From the NCBI GenBank assembly GCA_015680685.1, contig MNCI01002923.1, positions 951,955 to 1,015,954 on the forward strand: a stretch of 64,000 bases of DNA, given 5' to 3'. Below, piece by piece: positions 11,738 through 22,879 of this stretch (position 1 is its first letter; every line of letters starts with the position of its first letter). The notes beneath the pieces were generated by a model. It searched no databases. It saw only the letters and a list, made by a program, of their open reading frames with translations, and was not told where the DNA came from. This DNA comes from Gnetum montanum. Taxonomy: Eukaryota > Streptophyta > Gnetopsida > Gnetales > Gnetaceae. A program made the position numbers and the translations under genes.

Positions 11738-11836
11738 TGATGAGACGTGAATTGCACAGGCCGTGATATCGCATACACGATATCGCGTCATTTCCTGCGA
11801 TATTGCGTACACGATATCGTGGTCAGCCGCCAAATC

Positions 11837-11844
11837 TATAAATA
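11837..11844 (+). promoter_or_regulatory. TATA box of element B 5' LTR
   Basis: TATAAATA follows the GATATC palindrome cluster and is conserved at 18075-18082 in the 3' LTR. It is the likely start-site selector for the element RNA. Confidence 0.7.
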
Positions 11845-12097
11845 AGAGGTGGCACTCCCCTCATTAATCATCCTAGGTGTAAAGTAGTGAAGCTCTGGCG
11901 GATTGATCACCCCAGAGATAGAATATTTTCCATGTGCCCGCAGTAGGAGTCCCCCAAGTGAACGGTTCTTTATTCGAGTAGCTTTGTACCTGAACACAAG
12001 TTGTGTACGGAAATAAAGATAAGCTTTGTGGATAAACCTTGCAGTGCATGGATAGGTTTAATTAATGTTATTAATGCTTTCTTAGTAACACAGCATG

Positions 12098-12270
12098 AGT
12101 ACGACTTGGTTACGAGTGTTGATGAACGTGTACGGCTAGCCAAGGAATCGGCTGCTCATCACAAGTAGATTCTCTCACCCTTTCCTCCTAGAGCGTGGGA
12201 CAAGTACAACTTGATTACGAGCATCTATGGATGTGTACAGCTAGTCAAGGAATCGGCTGCTTGTCACACA
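12098..12270 (+). repeat. 105-bp tandem duplication inside element B LTR
   Basis: A block beginning AGTACGACTTGGTTACGAG at 12098 recurs at 12203 with the same order of words, including GTGTACGGCTAGCCAAGGAA and TCGGCTGCT. The 3' LTR has the same pair at 18336 and 18441. Elements C and D lack the second copy, which accounts for much of the extra length of the B LTR. Confidence 0.8.
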
Positions 12271-12681
12271 TAGGTTAGTTAAGTGCCTCAGTACGACCGC
12301 TTCGAGCACGTGCGTTACGTGTGGTGATCCCAGTAACGATTAGCGTTTGGTAAGCCATAGTTGGACAGTTCAGGGTGTGTATGGTAAGTGGGAATGGATG
12401 CTGACGCTAGGACTTAGTGTTGTAGTTAGAGTTAGCTAGTTTCTCAACCCTTCACCCTCATAGCTTAGGAGATAAACCATAAAATACCAAAAAAATCATA
12501 TACCTCGAACTTACTTAACCATACACCGTAACAATAACAAGTAAGTCTGGGAAGACAATGAATGATTAACCCCAAGTGTTTCTTGTGGCATTTAGGCATT
12601 TAGTCTATGGAGTTCAACCGGATCGCACGTGCTACGCTCGTTTCATATGGTTGAGTGTAGGGGTACCTCGCCACTCATCAT

Positions 12682-12700
12682 TAGCGCCGTTGTCGGGGAC
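12682..12700 (+). promoter_or_regulatory. Element B primer binding site (tRNA-Asp type)
   Basis: TAGCGCCGTTGTCGGGGAC starts two bases after the LTR. It matches the complement of the plant tRNA-Asp 3' end (TGGCGCCGTTGCCGGGGAT) except for a few changes, two of them transitions. This priming tRNA is typical of Athila-like elements. Confidence 0.85.
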
Positions 12701-12819
12701 TAAGTGTTTTTACGCCAACTGAACATAAGGGATATCACTCACATCGTTGTGAGCCTCAACGAACCTTCAGGTTAATCAACAAAAAATTAATTAACGGTAA
12801 AACTTAGCACACCATAGAA

Positions 12820-15430
12820 ATGGCTTCTTCTCTGAAAATCAACTCACCTAAGGATAATACAGAAGATAGTCAGCATCAGACGCATAACCCAGACCAGCCA
12901 TGTCCTAAACAATCTAAGGTGACATATACTCATCCCGATGAGTATGTGTCAGATTTTACCTTTATTCTTCATCAAGACGAACAACTGCAGTGGAGAGATT
13001 TGCAAGGTAACATAGTGTTACCCCCAGATCGATCAGTCCCTAATATTCTTTTCTGTACCTTAGCATAGATTGGCATGCAAGAGCTATTTGCAGAATACGT
13101 TCTGGATAGCTTTGACACAAGGGATTATCATCCCACAAATGCCCAACATATTCTGGATGAAAGGAAGGAGAGCCAACATTCATTATTGAAGGGCAAGGTC
13201 CCCCATCTCATTAGTGAAATAGGAGATGAGGAACCCCTCACAATGGGTTTCTTAGAAAATGATGTTCCTCCTCCTCACAATAGTGAAGAGGTTAGGCATC
13301 ATGGCCTAAGATCAACGATACATATTCCAAGCTCTGATCCCCATGAGCACCAACTGTTCACAGCAGGAACCACTACTCACACTAAGGAAGGACACTTAGA
13401 TCGTTACAATGACCGGGGCCGAAGCAGCCGAAGAGAAGGTAAGAAACATCACCATGGTGATGGATCCCCTTCCTCTTCTCCTTCATCTCACCATTCACAC
13501 TCTCCTTCCACATCTGGGCATAGCCACCATGAACATAAAGTGGAGGATAAAAGTAAAAAGGATAAAAGACCTTGACAAGAAGGTCGAGAGGAGTTAGGAA
13601 AAGGGCAAGGATGTAGGGAGAGTAGGGAACCATCACATAGACATCATAGATGTCATGATAGAGATGATCATGACAAACCCTTACTCGTAACCTAAAGCAT
13701 GCTCGATATCATAGAGGCAGTTAGGATCCCCACAAGGCATCTAAAAGATAGTAGTATCAAATGTTTGGACATAAATAATATCCCACATTTTGAAGGGGGA
13801 TACAACGCTGATCCTCAACATCATTTACAGGCATTCCACGATGCCTATGCCTTTCAAAATATTGATAATGAGTGGAAGAAACTCAAGTTGTTTCCAAGGA
13901 CACTCATCAAAGAAGCAGAGAGCTGGTACCGGTCCTTAGAACTAGAAACCATCAAGAGGTGGAGTACGATGCTTGAATTATTCAACAAAAAATATCAAAT
14001 GTACTCCAAGGTATCCAACTTGCGTAAGCAGATCCAAGGCTAGAAACAAGGTGCTTACAAACCCTTGGATGCTGCCATGGCCCATTACTATACACTGCTA
14101 CATCATTGCCCGAGCCATGGGTACGCCAAACGGGATTAATTTCACCACATCGTGGATGGGCTAAGGAATGAAATGAGAAGAACTCTTGGGACTTACGCCC
14201 AAGGGAGACTTTCCCAACTAAGATCCCATGAAGTTGAAAGCTTGTTGGAACAAGTAGCACAAGAAGAGGGTGAGCTATGTAAGAGAGAAAGTGTGAAAGA
14301 ATACAACCACGATCCCTCCCTTTGCAAGAAGGGAGTGAAATTCTGTGATGAGGAGGATGAGTCACCACTCGAAGAGTTGGTGAATCGGAAAACTATGCCA
14401 ATCCAAAAGTTAACAACCAAGGTATCGGCTAAGGTAGATCAAATGTGGGATTCCTTAGACTCAAGAATAGAAATAGTCTTGAAAATTGTAGAAGAGTCTA
14501 AGGTTGAGCAAGGTAGTGACAAAGGCAAAACCAAGCGGAGAAACTTAAGCCCTACACATAACAAGGGTAAGGGAAAAATTCCTATCTCCGATGAGGCTAT
14601 AAATTCTGATTCAGACAATGATGGTGAATGTGAGGTCTGCTACTATGACCATCCTAAGGGATTTTGCCCAATTATCTCACATCTGTAGGAGTTTGGGGTG
14701 TATACACTAAATCCAAGACTTAATCAACGGAAAACACCCCGAAGGTTACCTTATCCACAAGGTAACTTGAGGCAGTTCCACCAACCCTTGACATATTATC
14801 CAAGTGGAACGCCTCCACAGCCCATTGAACAACATCAGTAGTGGCAATACCCATAGTCATGGAGGATGCCACCACCAGCACATCAATACCCTTACTGGCA
14901 GCCTAATCCTTATAGTTATTATGTGTAGCAGCCAATTTCTCCATGTTACTCTATGGGTCATACTACCCCCCAATGTCACTACCAAGCTTGGGAGTACTTC
15001 AGAAGGACTCCTTCTCCTCCGGGAGACATCTCACATTCAATCCATCCTCTAACTCCGCCTGCACCTCTTCCTCCGGTAGTTCCCATACAACCTGTTCCAA
15101 CAATGCAAGGGGAATTGCCTACCCAACCGCAGCAACGTAACGCCGCGAGAGCTGTAAATATTTAGAGTGTAAATATCCAACCAGGTACTAGTTCTGGCGA
15201 TAACTGTACAAAAAAGAGACCCTTTTTCAGAACAAGGAGCCCAGACAAACTCTGGCAACAACAAGCAGATGGGTACATGTATAGGCCTCTAATCACTAAC
15301 GCTTCAGAGAACCCTTCAGTCCAAAGGAGTGTAACGCATACGGTTATGTTAACACACACCGTAACTGACTGGATCAAGATAGGTCACCTTCCCAGGAAAC
15401 TAACTGACCCTGGGAGTCCCTTTATTTATT
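12820..15430 (+). pseudogene. Element B gag
   Basis: A single frame starts with an ATG at 12820 and runs on through about a dozen stops, mostly TAG. The N-terminus has a family-specific block (HPDEYVSDFTFILHQDEQLQ, about residues 45-65, then WRDLQGNIV), followed by a His/Ser-rich segment (about 13400-13570). The capsid-like region (about 13699-14290) holds FEGGYNADPQHHLQAFHDAYAF and LFPRTLIKEAESWYRSL. Next come an acidic/basic segment, a CX2CX3HX4C knuckle-like motif near 14635 and a Pro/Gln/Tyr-rich stretch (14700-15150). The same order is seen in element C. Gag would form the virus-like particle. Confidence 0.82.
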
Positions 15431-16060
15431 TGTAGATTGCTGGGAATGCACCACATCGGGCTCTTCTTGACTCAGGTTTCGGAGTCAACTTAATTTTGCA
15501 AAGGATGTATCACGCCTAGAACCTGCCCCAACTTAAGAAGAGCAACATCCAACTAGAGCTGGCAGACCAGTCCATCACCATTCCCTTAGGATTGGTGGAG
15601 GATGTTATTACCACTGTGTGTGGTTGGTCCTACCTAGCTGACTCTCTAGTGATCGAAGTGAACAACAACGAAGGGGACTTCCCAATTGTAATGGGAAGGG
15701 CATGGCTAAGCACAGTAGACGTATGCCTTAGGATCCGAGATCTTTCCTTGGAAATCTCTAAGATAAAAATATGTGGAAAGATTGAGAAGAGGATAGTTCC
15801 ATGCACCACATACAGTGATTCATCAGGTGATGACATGGAGGAAATGTCTCCATGTAATAGGTGTGCCCAAGAAACTCTGCAACAAAGATGCCTGTATGTA
15901 GCAACCACACAAGAAGTAGTAAACACCCCATGGTTGACAGCTTCTCATAGGAGCAGAAAAATATGCATGGAACTAACTAAGGAAACTCATGCCAAAAACC
16001 ATGGCATAGACTCATTGGAACATGAGCGTCGCCAACTTCCACCCCTCAACTTAAGATCAT
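15431..16060 (+). pseudogene. Element B retropepsin-like protease region
   Basis: In the same frame as gag, ALLDSGFGVNLI (near 15456-15490) is the aspartic protease active-site motif. It is followed by LELADQSITIPLG, a conserved flap-region pattern, and by DFPIVMGRAWL (near 15678), the C-terminal hydrophobic-G-R motif. The same three blocks occur in element C. A stop lies between the active-site block and the flap (near 15520). The frame continues open to 16162 but its last part is pol 3'-end sequence brought in by deletion. Confidence 0.82.
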
Positions 16061-16164
16061 CAATTGGGAGAAGTTGGGCACTTCTTAGAAATTCCAATAG
16101 GCACTCACTCTTTCGGATCTCTCCCTTACAACTCAGTCATGGGGGAGATGGCCACCTATGCTAA
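16060..16164 (+). other. Internal deletion junction of element B
   Basis: Sequence before about 16060 matches the protease-RT linker of element C. From about 16115 (ISPLQLSHGGDGH) it matches the extreme pol C-terminus of C (ISPFQLSRWGDFHAY). All of RT, RNase H and integrase is absent between them. The exact breakpoint cannot be fixed by eye. Confidence 0.7.
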
Positions 16165-17949
16165 CCATATGGGGCCCTCGGTTCTTTTTCAGTTTTTTTT
16201 TACACATTTTTATTTTCCAACGTGTTTGTTTTACACATTTTTGTTTTACAAATTTCTTTAACCTTTCTAATTTGTGTTTTATAGCTTTCTTTAACTTTTC
16301 TTATTTTTTTTACAACATCGTTATAATTTTTCCATTTTATGTGTGTGTGTGTGTGTGTCATCCACCATGTAAGTTCGTCACCCAATAAGTGTTCAGGTCA
16401 ATAGGATGAACTGTTTTTCATTAATTGCTAATGTTTGGTGTTTACCTTTAAGTTCCAATGTTGATACTAAGGTATGTTTCTTTTGATATGGTAGGCAATG
16501 AGTTCGCTTCATCCATCCATCCATCAAATTCTATGGTTTCCCTTGGCTTGGAAATGTACAGTTCCCTTCCAATAAGAACTCTAACGAATCAGTGACTGGG
16601 TATTTCTCAAACCAAGGAAGGACTCAAGGATTGTAACGGGTGTGACTTCAAGGGAACTTGGTGCTCTTGTGTTGGTCATTCACTTGGGTGCTTGGTTGTT
16701 TTCTTGTTGAGTTTTCTTATCGTTCTGATGTTACCCAATAATTAGAAGCTGAGACAGTAAAAATAAAGAAGTCTTTGCATGGTGTGGTCCCCATACATAA
16801 AAACACAAAACACAAAAAAGAAGAAGCAAAAGTGAGGATTCAAAGCACACCCCTTAGACGAAATAATATTTGGGCTACAAGCACTGGTTATGGAACCAAA
16901 GTGTTCCCTTTAACTAAGGCCCTTCTCACTTCCCATTACCTCCTTGTTTCATTGGAATGGTAGTGGCTCTTTGAAGATGCATCCTTGTCATCCATGTGGA
17001 TTGTTTAACCAAGTGCATTAATGTGAAGTCACTGGAAGTGGTTGGTTTGAGCTCGGAGTTGGAATGAGATTTGCCAAGTCACATTAATCATAAAACACAC
17101 AAGGGGCTGTACACCACCTTGTTCTTGGGATTCCATTCCACCCTCTTCTCTCCATCCTTCTCTCCACTATTCACCTCATTTCTGGTTGTATCATTAGTGT
17201 ATATATTTTGGTTAATGCATTGTTTTCTTTTTGGTAAATTCTAGCAGTTAAGACTTTAACTCTTGTTCCAAAGGACATTCCCAGAGCCTACGGACTCTTT
17301 GAATGTGGGATTGTCAGGGCATTAAGGGCATGAGCCTNCGGAGGTTCGCGATTAGTCATGGGGGTACGGGGCCTAATTTTTGGATTTTTCTCCTAAGCCC
17401 TGAATTTTTCCATTTCTCTTCCTAACCCCTACACCTTCAGTAGTCATCATCTACATATCCCCAGATCCATATCAGCCATACCACAACCTAGCCAATGGAC
17501 TTACATCGAAGCAAGGTATTAATGACTTAATGATTCAACTACCCTTGCTAATATATGATTGTGTTGTGTGTGTAGGTGGCAATCATACAACAATGGAATG
17601 GATTTGGAGCAAATACTTGGAATGGAGCAATGCTGAAGCAGCTATGCAAGGAGCAAGATTGATAATGCGCTTACAACTGGACAATGGAAGGCATAATCTA
17701 GGTGTTGGTAGCAACAAGACTCTTTTCTCTTCTTCTCTTCTATTCTCTCTCCTCTTTTCTCTCAGCTACCAAATGTGGCCTGATGTCATTGTAATAAGGT
17801 GTTCACCCTTGTCGTCATGAACACCAGTTGTGTCAAGTCTTGTAATAATGAACCGTTCACATGTCATTCCATTAGTTCCATTTTCCCTAATAATCCCATA
17901 CCTACCTGATATTATTGTATGGAACTCGAGGACGAGTTTTCATTCAGTC
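16165..17949 (+). other. Element B 3' non-coding region
   Basis: No protein of known type. The T-rich first part aligns with the same region of element C. It contains a (GT)9 microsatellite at 16341-16358, a CATC tetranucleotide run near 16509-16527 and one unresolved base at 17338. A CTCGAGGACGAGTTT word just before the polypurine tract is typical of the 3' ends of gypsy elements. Confidence 0.6.
16341..16358. repeat. (GT)9 microsatellite
   Basis: Nine uninterrupted GT units within the 3' non-coding part of element B. Confidence 0.95.
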
Positions 17950-17958
17950 ATGAGGGTA
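17950..17958 (+). promoter_or_regulatory. Element B polypurine tract
   Basis: ATGAGGGTA lies directly before the 3' LTR start at 17959 and matches the position and form of the C tract. Confidence 0.65.
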
Positions 17959-18919
17959 TGATGACCTGTGAATTACACAGGCCACAATATTGCATCCCCT
18001 GTGATATCGCGTACGCGATATTGAGTCGTTTCCTGTGATATCGCGTATGCGATATCGCGATCTGCCCCCAAATCTATAAATAAGAGGTAGCACTCCCCTC
18101 ATTAATCATCCTAGGTGTAAAGTAGTGAAGCTCTAGTAGATTGATCACCCCAGAGATAGAATATTTTCCATGTGCCCATAGTAGGAGTCCCGCAAGTGAA
18201 CAGTTCTTTATTCGAGTAGCTTTGTACCTGAACGCAAGTTGTGTATGGAAATAAAGATGAGATTTGTGGATAAACCTTGTAGTGCATGGATAGGTTTAAC
18301 TGATGTTATTACTGATTTCCTAGTAACACGGCATGAGTATGACTTGGTTACGAGTGTTGACGAACGTGTACGGCTAGCCAAGGAATCAGATGCTCATCGC
18401 GAGTAGATTCTCTCACCCTTTCCTCCTAGAGCATGGGACAAGTATGACTTGATTACGAGCATCTACGGATGTGTACGGCTAGTCAAGGAATTGGCTGCTT
18501 GTCACACATAGGTTAGTTAAGTGCCTTAGTACAACTGCTTCGAGCACATGCGTTACGTGTGGTGATCCCAGTAAAGATTAGCATTTGGTAAGCCACAGTT
18601 GCATAGTTCAAGGTGTGTACAGTAAGTGGGAACGAATGCTAACACTAGGTCTAAGTGTTGTAGTTAGAGTTAGCTAGTTTCTCAACCCTTCACCCTCATA
18701 GCTTAGGAGATAAACCATAGAATACCAAAAAAAATCATATACCTCAAACTTACTTATCCATACACCGTGACAACAACAAGTAAGTTTGGGAAGACAACGA
18801 ATGATTAACCCCAAGTGTTTCTTGTGGCGTTTAGGCATTTAGTCTGTGGAGTTTGACCGGATCGTGCATGCTACGCTCATTTCGTATGGTTGAGTGTAGG
18901 GGTACCTCGCCACTCATCA
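17959..18919 (+). repeat. Element B 3' LTR
   Basis: Starts TGATGACCTG, ends CACTCATCA and is followed by the TTATT target repeat. It carries a perfect palindrome ATATCGCGTACGCGATAT at 18004-18021 and a near-palindrome at 18038-18057, TATA at 18075 and the 105-bp duplication (18336 and 18441). Confidence 0.93.
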
Positions 18920-18924
18920 TTATT
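18920..18924. repeat. Right target-site duplication of element B (TTATT)
   Basis: Exact copy of 11733-11737. Confidence 0.92.
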
Positions 18925-19795
18925 GAATGCCTTATGCATTTTTGTTGGATGATAGGGCCATTAACCAATTTTCATCTAGAAAGTTGAGACTCCTTAATCA
19001 TTCGTTCTATGCTAGACTTAGATCAAGGTCAAGGTCACAGGCTACAGAGAGTGTATGGAGCTCTGATTGAATGGGTAATGTTGGTAGTTTTTTGTACACA
19101 AGTTCATAGGGAGAACAACCTATGGGGACTTCCATGTGGAGTGATAGGCCCAAAGGGCATCATTTAATTTAGTGCTTCAATCCCTTCAGTATTTGCTAAT
19201 AATACGTGTTAAGATTTTTGTAATCTCCTGATTAGTGACCTTATCTTGACCATTAGCTTGGCCGCTATATGGAGTTGTGAGTTTATGATCCACCCCCAAG
19301 CATTGCATCAACTTCTAGAAAGTGGCACCTGTAAAGTGAGTTCTATTATTAGAAATTAACACACGAGTTATGCCAAACCTATCTATGATTCTTTGTTGTA
19401 CAAACTGAGTAGTAGTGGTGGATGTACATTCGATGATAGCTACTGCTTCTGCCCACTTGGTACAATAGTCAACTATGACTATTATATATGCCTTTTCATT
19501 TAATAGAGGTTTGATGGGACCCATGAAGTTAATGCCTCAAATGTTAAATGGTTCAAGAGGTTATATCCATTGTTGTGACCCTTCCATTCGAGCTATCATT
19601 CCACCATCTCTCTGGAAATTATCACAAGCGCGGACAAATTAATGTGTATCCTTGAAGATTATTGGCCAATAATACCCTGCCATGAGGATTTTTATGGTCA
19701 TGCATTTCATAGCATAATGGCCCCCACAAGGACCTTCATGAGCATCCTAGAGAACATGCAGTTGATCTATATCAGGGACACACCAATGTACCAAG
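18925..19795 (-). pseudogene. Element C integrase, finger and core
   Basis: On the minus strand HEGPCGGHY...ACDNFQ gives the zinc-finger region with the last Cys lost, and GINFMGPI, DYCTKWAEA and ISNN give the core. The two core Asp positions read Asn (GINF for GLDF, ISNN for ISDN), both explained by G-to-A changes, and the Glu block reads NGQDKVTN. The catalytic triad is therefore gone. The frame stops at 18925 where element B begins and resumes at 11737. Confidence 0.82.
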
Positions 19796-20029
19796 TAATC
19801 TAAACAAACCTTGTAAAGGTTTTCACTAATTTCCATGAAATACTTGACCTGGCGAAGAAACTATTATTTCTTTCTAGTGCCCAACCCTTGCAGTAGTTCT
19901 TGCTTGAGTAGATAAGTGAGGTTGATGTCATACCATTTTGGTTCATCGAGCATTTATGCATTGATAGCACTTGCAAGGAGAGATTCATTAGGGAATTGAT
20001 TAGATAAAGGGCTCTCTTCCTTCTTGTTG

Positions 20030-21300
20030 TCCCATCTTAGTCACGATAAGTGATCTGTAACCACATTCTCCACACCTTTACGATCTACCATCATGAGATC
20101 AAACTCCTACAAAATCATGAGTCACCGTATGACATGAGGGGTCACTGTTGGTTTGTTCATTAGAAATGTGATGGCGCCATGCTCTGTATGCACAAAAACT
20201 TTGTAGCCAAGCACATAGTGCCTAAACTTCTCTAAAGCGAATACCATTTCCATCAACTCCTTTTCTATGGTGGTGTAGTTTAGTTGTGCACCTATGATAC
20301 TCCAAATTGCATAGTGAATGTAATATGGATATTTTTGATCATCTATCTACATAAGCACTACCCTCAAAGCATAATTCACTGCATTAGTCATCACATGAAA
20401 TGGTCTAGACCAATCTGGTACTTGAAGAATGGGAGTTTCAACAAGCTTTTGCTTCAATTATTGAAATGTTGATTCACATGCAAGGGTCCAAACAAATGAT
20501 GCATCCTTCTTTGTCAATTCTACCAATGGTTTGGTGATTTTGGAAAAATTCTCAATGAATTGTCAATAGTGGCCAGTATGACCAAGGAATGACCGAACTT
20601 CTTTGACTATTTCAAGTTGACGGGTTATTCCATGAATGACCCTTATTTTTTCAGGGTCCACTTCATTTCCTACTTTTGAGATGTGATGCCCCAATACTAT
20701 GCCTTCGTAGACCATAAGATGGCTCTTTTGCTAATTGAGCCAGAGGTTTATTTTGATACATCTTTTTAACACTTGCTCAAGATGTTCTAGGGCTTGCTTG
20801 AATGTAGCTACATAGATAAAAAAATCATCCATAAAAACTTCTACCCTACTACCAATATGTTGTTGGAAAATGCTAAGAACTAATCATTGAAATGTGGTTG
20901 GGGCATTACATAGACCAAATGGCATATGATGGTAAGCAAAAGTTCCCCAAGGACTTGTGAAAGTTATCTTTACCTAGTCCTCTGGTGCAATCCAAATTTG
21001 GTTATAGCCATTATAACCATCCAGAAAGCTGTAATAACTATGCTCCGAAATGGTGTCTAGCATTTGGTTGATGAAAAGTAACAAAAAATGATCCTTGAAA
21101 GTTTCCATGTTGAGCAGCCAAAAATCAATGCACATATGTCATTTTCCTCCTTTCTTTGGTATGATCATGAGTGGAATGACCCACTCATTGTCTATGACAG
21201 GGTAGATGAATCCTACCTTGAGGAGTTATTCAATATCCTCTTTGATAATTTTCTTTAACTTGGGATTCAAACACTCTTGCAGCTATTGTTTTGGCTTAAT
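20030..21300 (-). pseudogene. Element C reverse transcriptase and RNase H
   Basis: RT blocks on the minus strand include PLMIIPKKGGK (near 21160), FLDGYNGYNQIWIAPED (near 21010), FAYHHMPFGLCNAPTTFQ (near 20920) and EVFMDDFFIY with the catalytic MDD at 20824-20832. GHHISKVGNEVDPEKI and FLGHTGHY follow. RNase H shows GAQLNYTTIEKELMEMVFALEKFRHYVLG (near 20220-20310). The FMDDF form and GLCNAP wording are characteristic of the Athila branch. Several stops are present. Confidence 0.85.
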
Positions 21301-21879
21301 GGTGGGGTTGGTGTATATCCTGTGTGGGCATATTCTTGGATCTATTCCAATGAGCTTGAAGTATGACAAAGCAAAGGCTACTAACCACTTTTCCACAACT
21401 TTTATTAACTTTTTCTTCTATTCTGTAGTAAGCTTGACATTAATGATAATCAACCTCCTATTTTTTAAAACTATGTACTCCATTCTAGTTGGTAGCTTCT
21501 TTAATTCAAGGGGCTCTTATTTAAAATTATCAGGAATTTCTAGCTCATCCCAATTAACATCATCATTTACTCCTTTAGAGAGCTGTTGATGAACTTACTT
21601 GAGCTCATCCATACTTGCAATGTACTTGTATGTTAGGCCCTTAGTCAGTTCCATGCATAATGTACTACTGCTAGCATTAGCTGTTAGCCACTGGGTGCCT
21701 TCTTATTTTGTGGCTTTTGCGTACAAACATCTCTAGATCTTAGCTTCTAGTGCATACTATTTGATTGCAAATATAGATGTTTGCTTTACTAACCATATCT
21801 TCTGCATACAATGGCACCCTAAATCACTATACAAGATAGATGGAACTCTCTTCTTCTCGATCCTTGAAAACACGTTTTT

Positions 21880-22190
21880 TTTATATTTCTAAGGAAATAT
21901 CTCTAATGCCCATTTTGGCATCAACAGTACTTAGCCACACCCTTCCCATAATGATTGGAAAATTCCCCTTGTAGTTCTCCACTTTGATTACTAGGAAATT
22001 AATGGGATCTGACCACCCATAAATAGTGGTAATAATGTCTTCAACTAGTCCCAATGGAATAGTGATGGACTAGTTTGCTAGTTCCAGCTAGATGTTGCTC
22101 TTTTTCAAAGGAGGAAGATTCCACATTGTGTACATTTCATGTGAGATCAAAATAACATTGGAACCAGAGTCAAGAAGAGCTTTATAAGGT
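21880..22190 (-). pseudogene. Element C protease
   Basis: ALLDSGSNVI is encoded on the minus strand at 22152-22180 with the DSG codons at 22163-22171. ELANxSITIPLGLVEDIITT and FPIIMGRVWLSTVD follow, block for block the same as in element B. It lies between gag and RT as expected. Confidence 0.82.
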
Positions 22191-22879
22191 TCATTCCCAG
22201 TAATTTGTAAGTAAACTAGGGGACTCTAGGGATTAGCTAATTTTTTGGGTAGGTTACCAGCTCAAATCCAATCAGATACAACATGTGTCAGCATTACAAT
22301 ATGGATTCGAGAAGGATTTTGTTTTGAAGGGGACTTGGACAAAGAGGAAATAGAATAAGTTGAAGGAGTAGGATTACCAATCACTAATGTGTTTGAGGGC
22401 TTTGGAGGACTACAAGGTTAGAAGAAGGGTCTTTTCTTTATTCATGATTTTGACCCACTTGATGGGTTAACTGTTTGCAGATTAACTACCCTTTTAGTGT
22501 TCCTTTGTTTTGGTTGTGTAGGAAATTCACCCTACATAGACAAAGCAAGTGGTAGTTATGCAGGAGGTGGAGGATTAGGTGCAAAGATAGGAGATACATG
22601 AGGGTAGTAGGTGGCATCCCTTATGTTTCTAGAGGGTAGTGGTGAGGTTAGTAAGTAGTAATATGACGAGAGGAAACCCTTGGAGATGAAGGTTGCTAAA
22701 CATAGTAACCATAGGGATCTAGTTTCCAATAAAGATATTGCTATCTTGGAGGTGGAAATGCCCAAAATTGTGGTTACTTCCACTATTGGCATAATTCATA
22801 GGGTTTTAGAGGAGTTTCACTTTGATAGTATTGTTGTGGTTGGTGGAATTATCAAGGATTGCCTTGTGGATAAGGAAAT

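Larger units (their letters stand above)
11738..12680 (+). repeat. Element B 5' LTR
   Basis: It starts TGATGAGACG and ends CACTCATCA. It aligns with 17959-18919, with mainly C/T and G/A differences (by eye roughly 5-10 percent). A TATA box lies at 11837-11844 and an AATAAA signal near 12020. The U3 part carries GATATC palindromes (11765-11822), and the 3' half contains a 105-bp tandem duplication. Confidence 0.93.
11738..18919 (+). mobile_element. Element B: non-autonomous Athila-like element (gag-protease only), 7.2 kb
   Basis: Complete insertion with LTRs at both ends (11738-12680 and 17959-18919), perfect TTATT target repeats, a tRNA-Asp-type primer site and a polypurine tract. The internal part has one frame for gag and protease, then jumps directly to sequence matching the 3' end of pol in element C. 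RT, RNase H and integrase are missing, so it must have moved with enzymes from a full relative. It sits inside the integrase of element C in opposite orientation and is the younger of the two. Confidence 0.93.

Noticed and set aside
13382-13636. Minus-strand open frame opposite B gag
   Set aside because: It is the mirror of the His/Ser-rich gag segment and has no independent support.
14943-15377. Several short frames on both strands in the B gag-protease linker
   Set aside because: They overlap the Pro/Gln-rich gag tail in the main frame and are shadows of it.
17338-17338. Unresolved bases at 17338, 50660, 50817 and 53035
   Set aside because: Most sit beside homopolymer runs and look like sequencing uncertainty, not biology.
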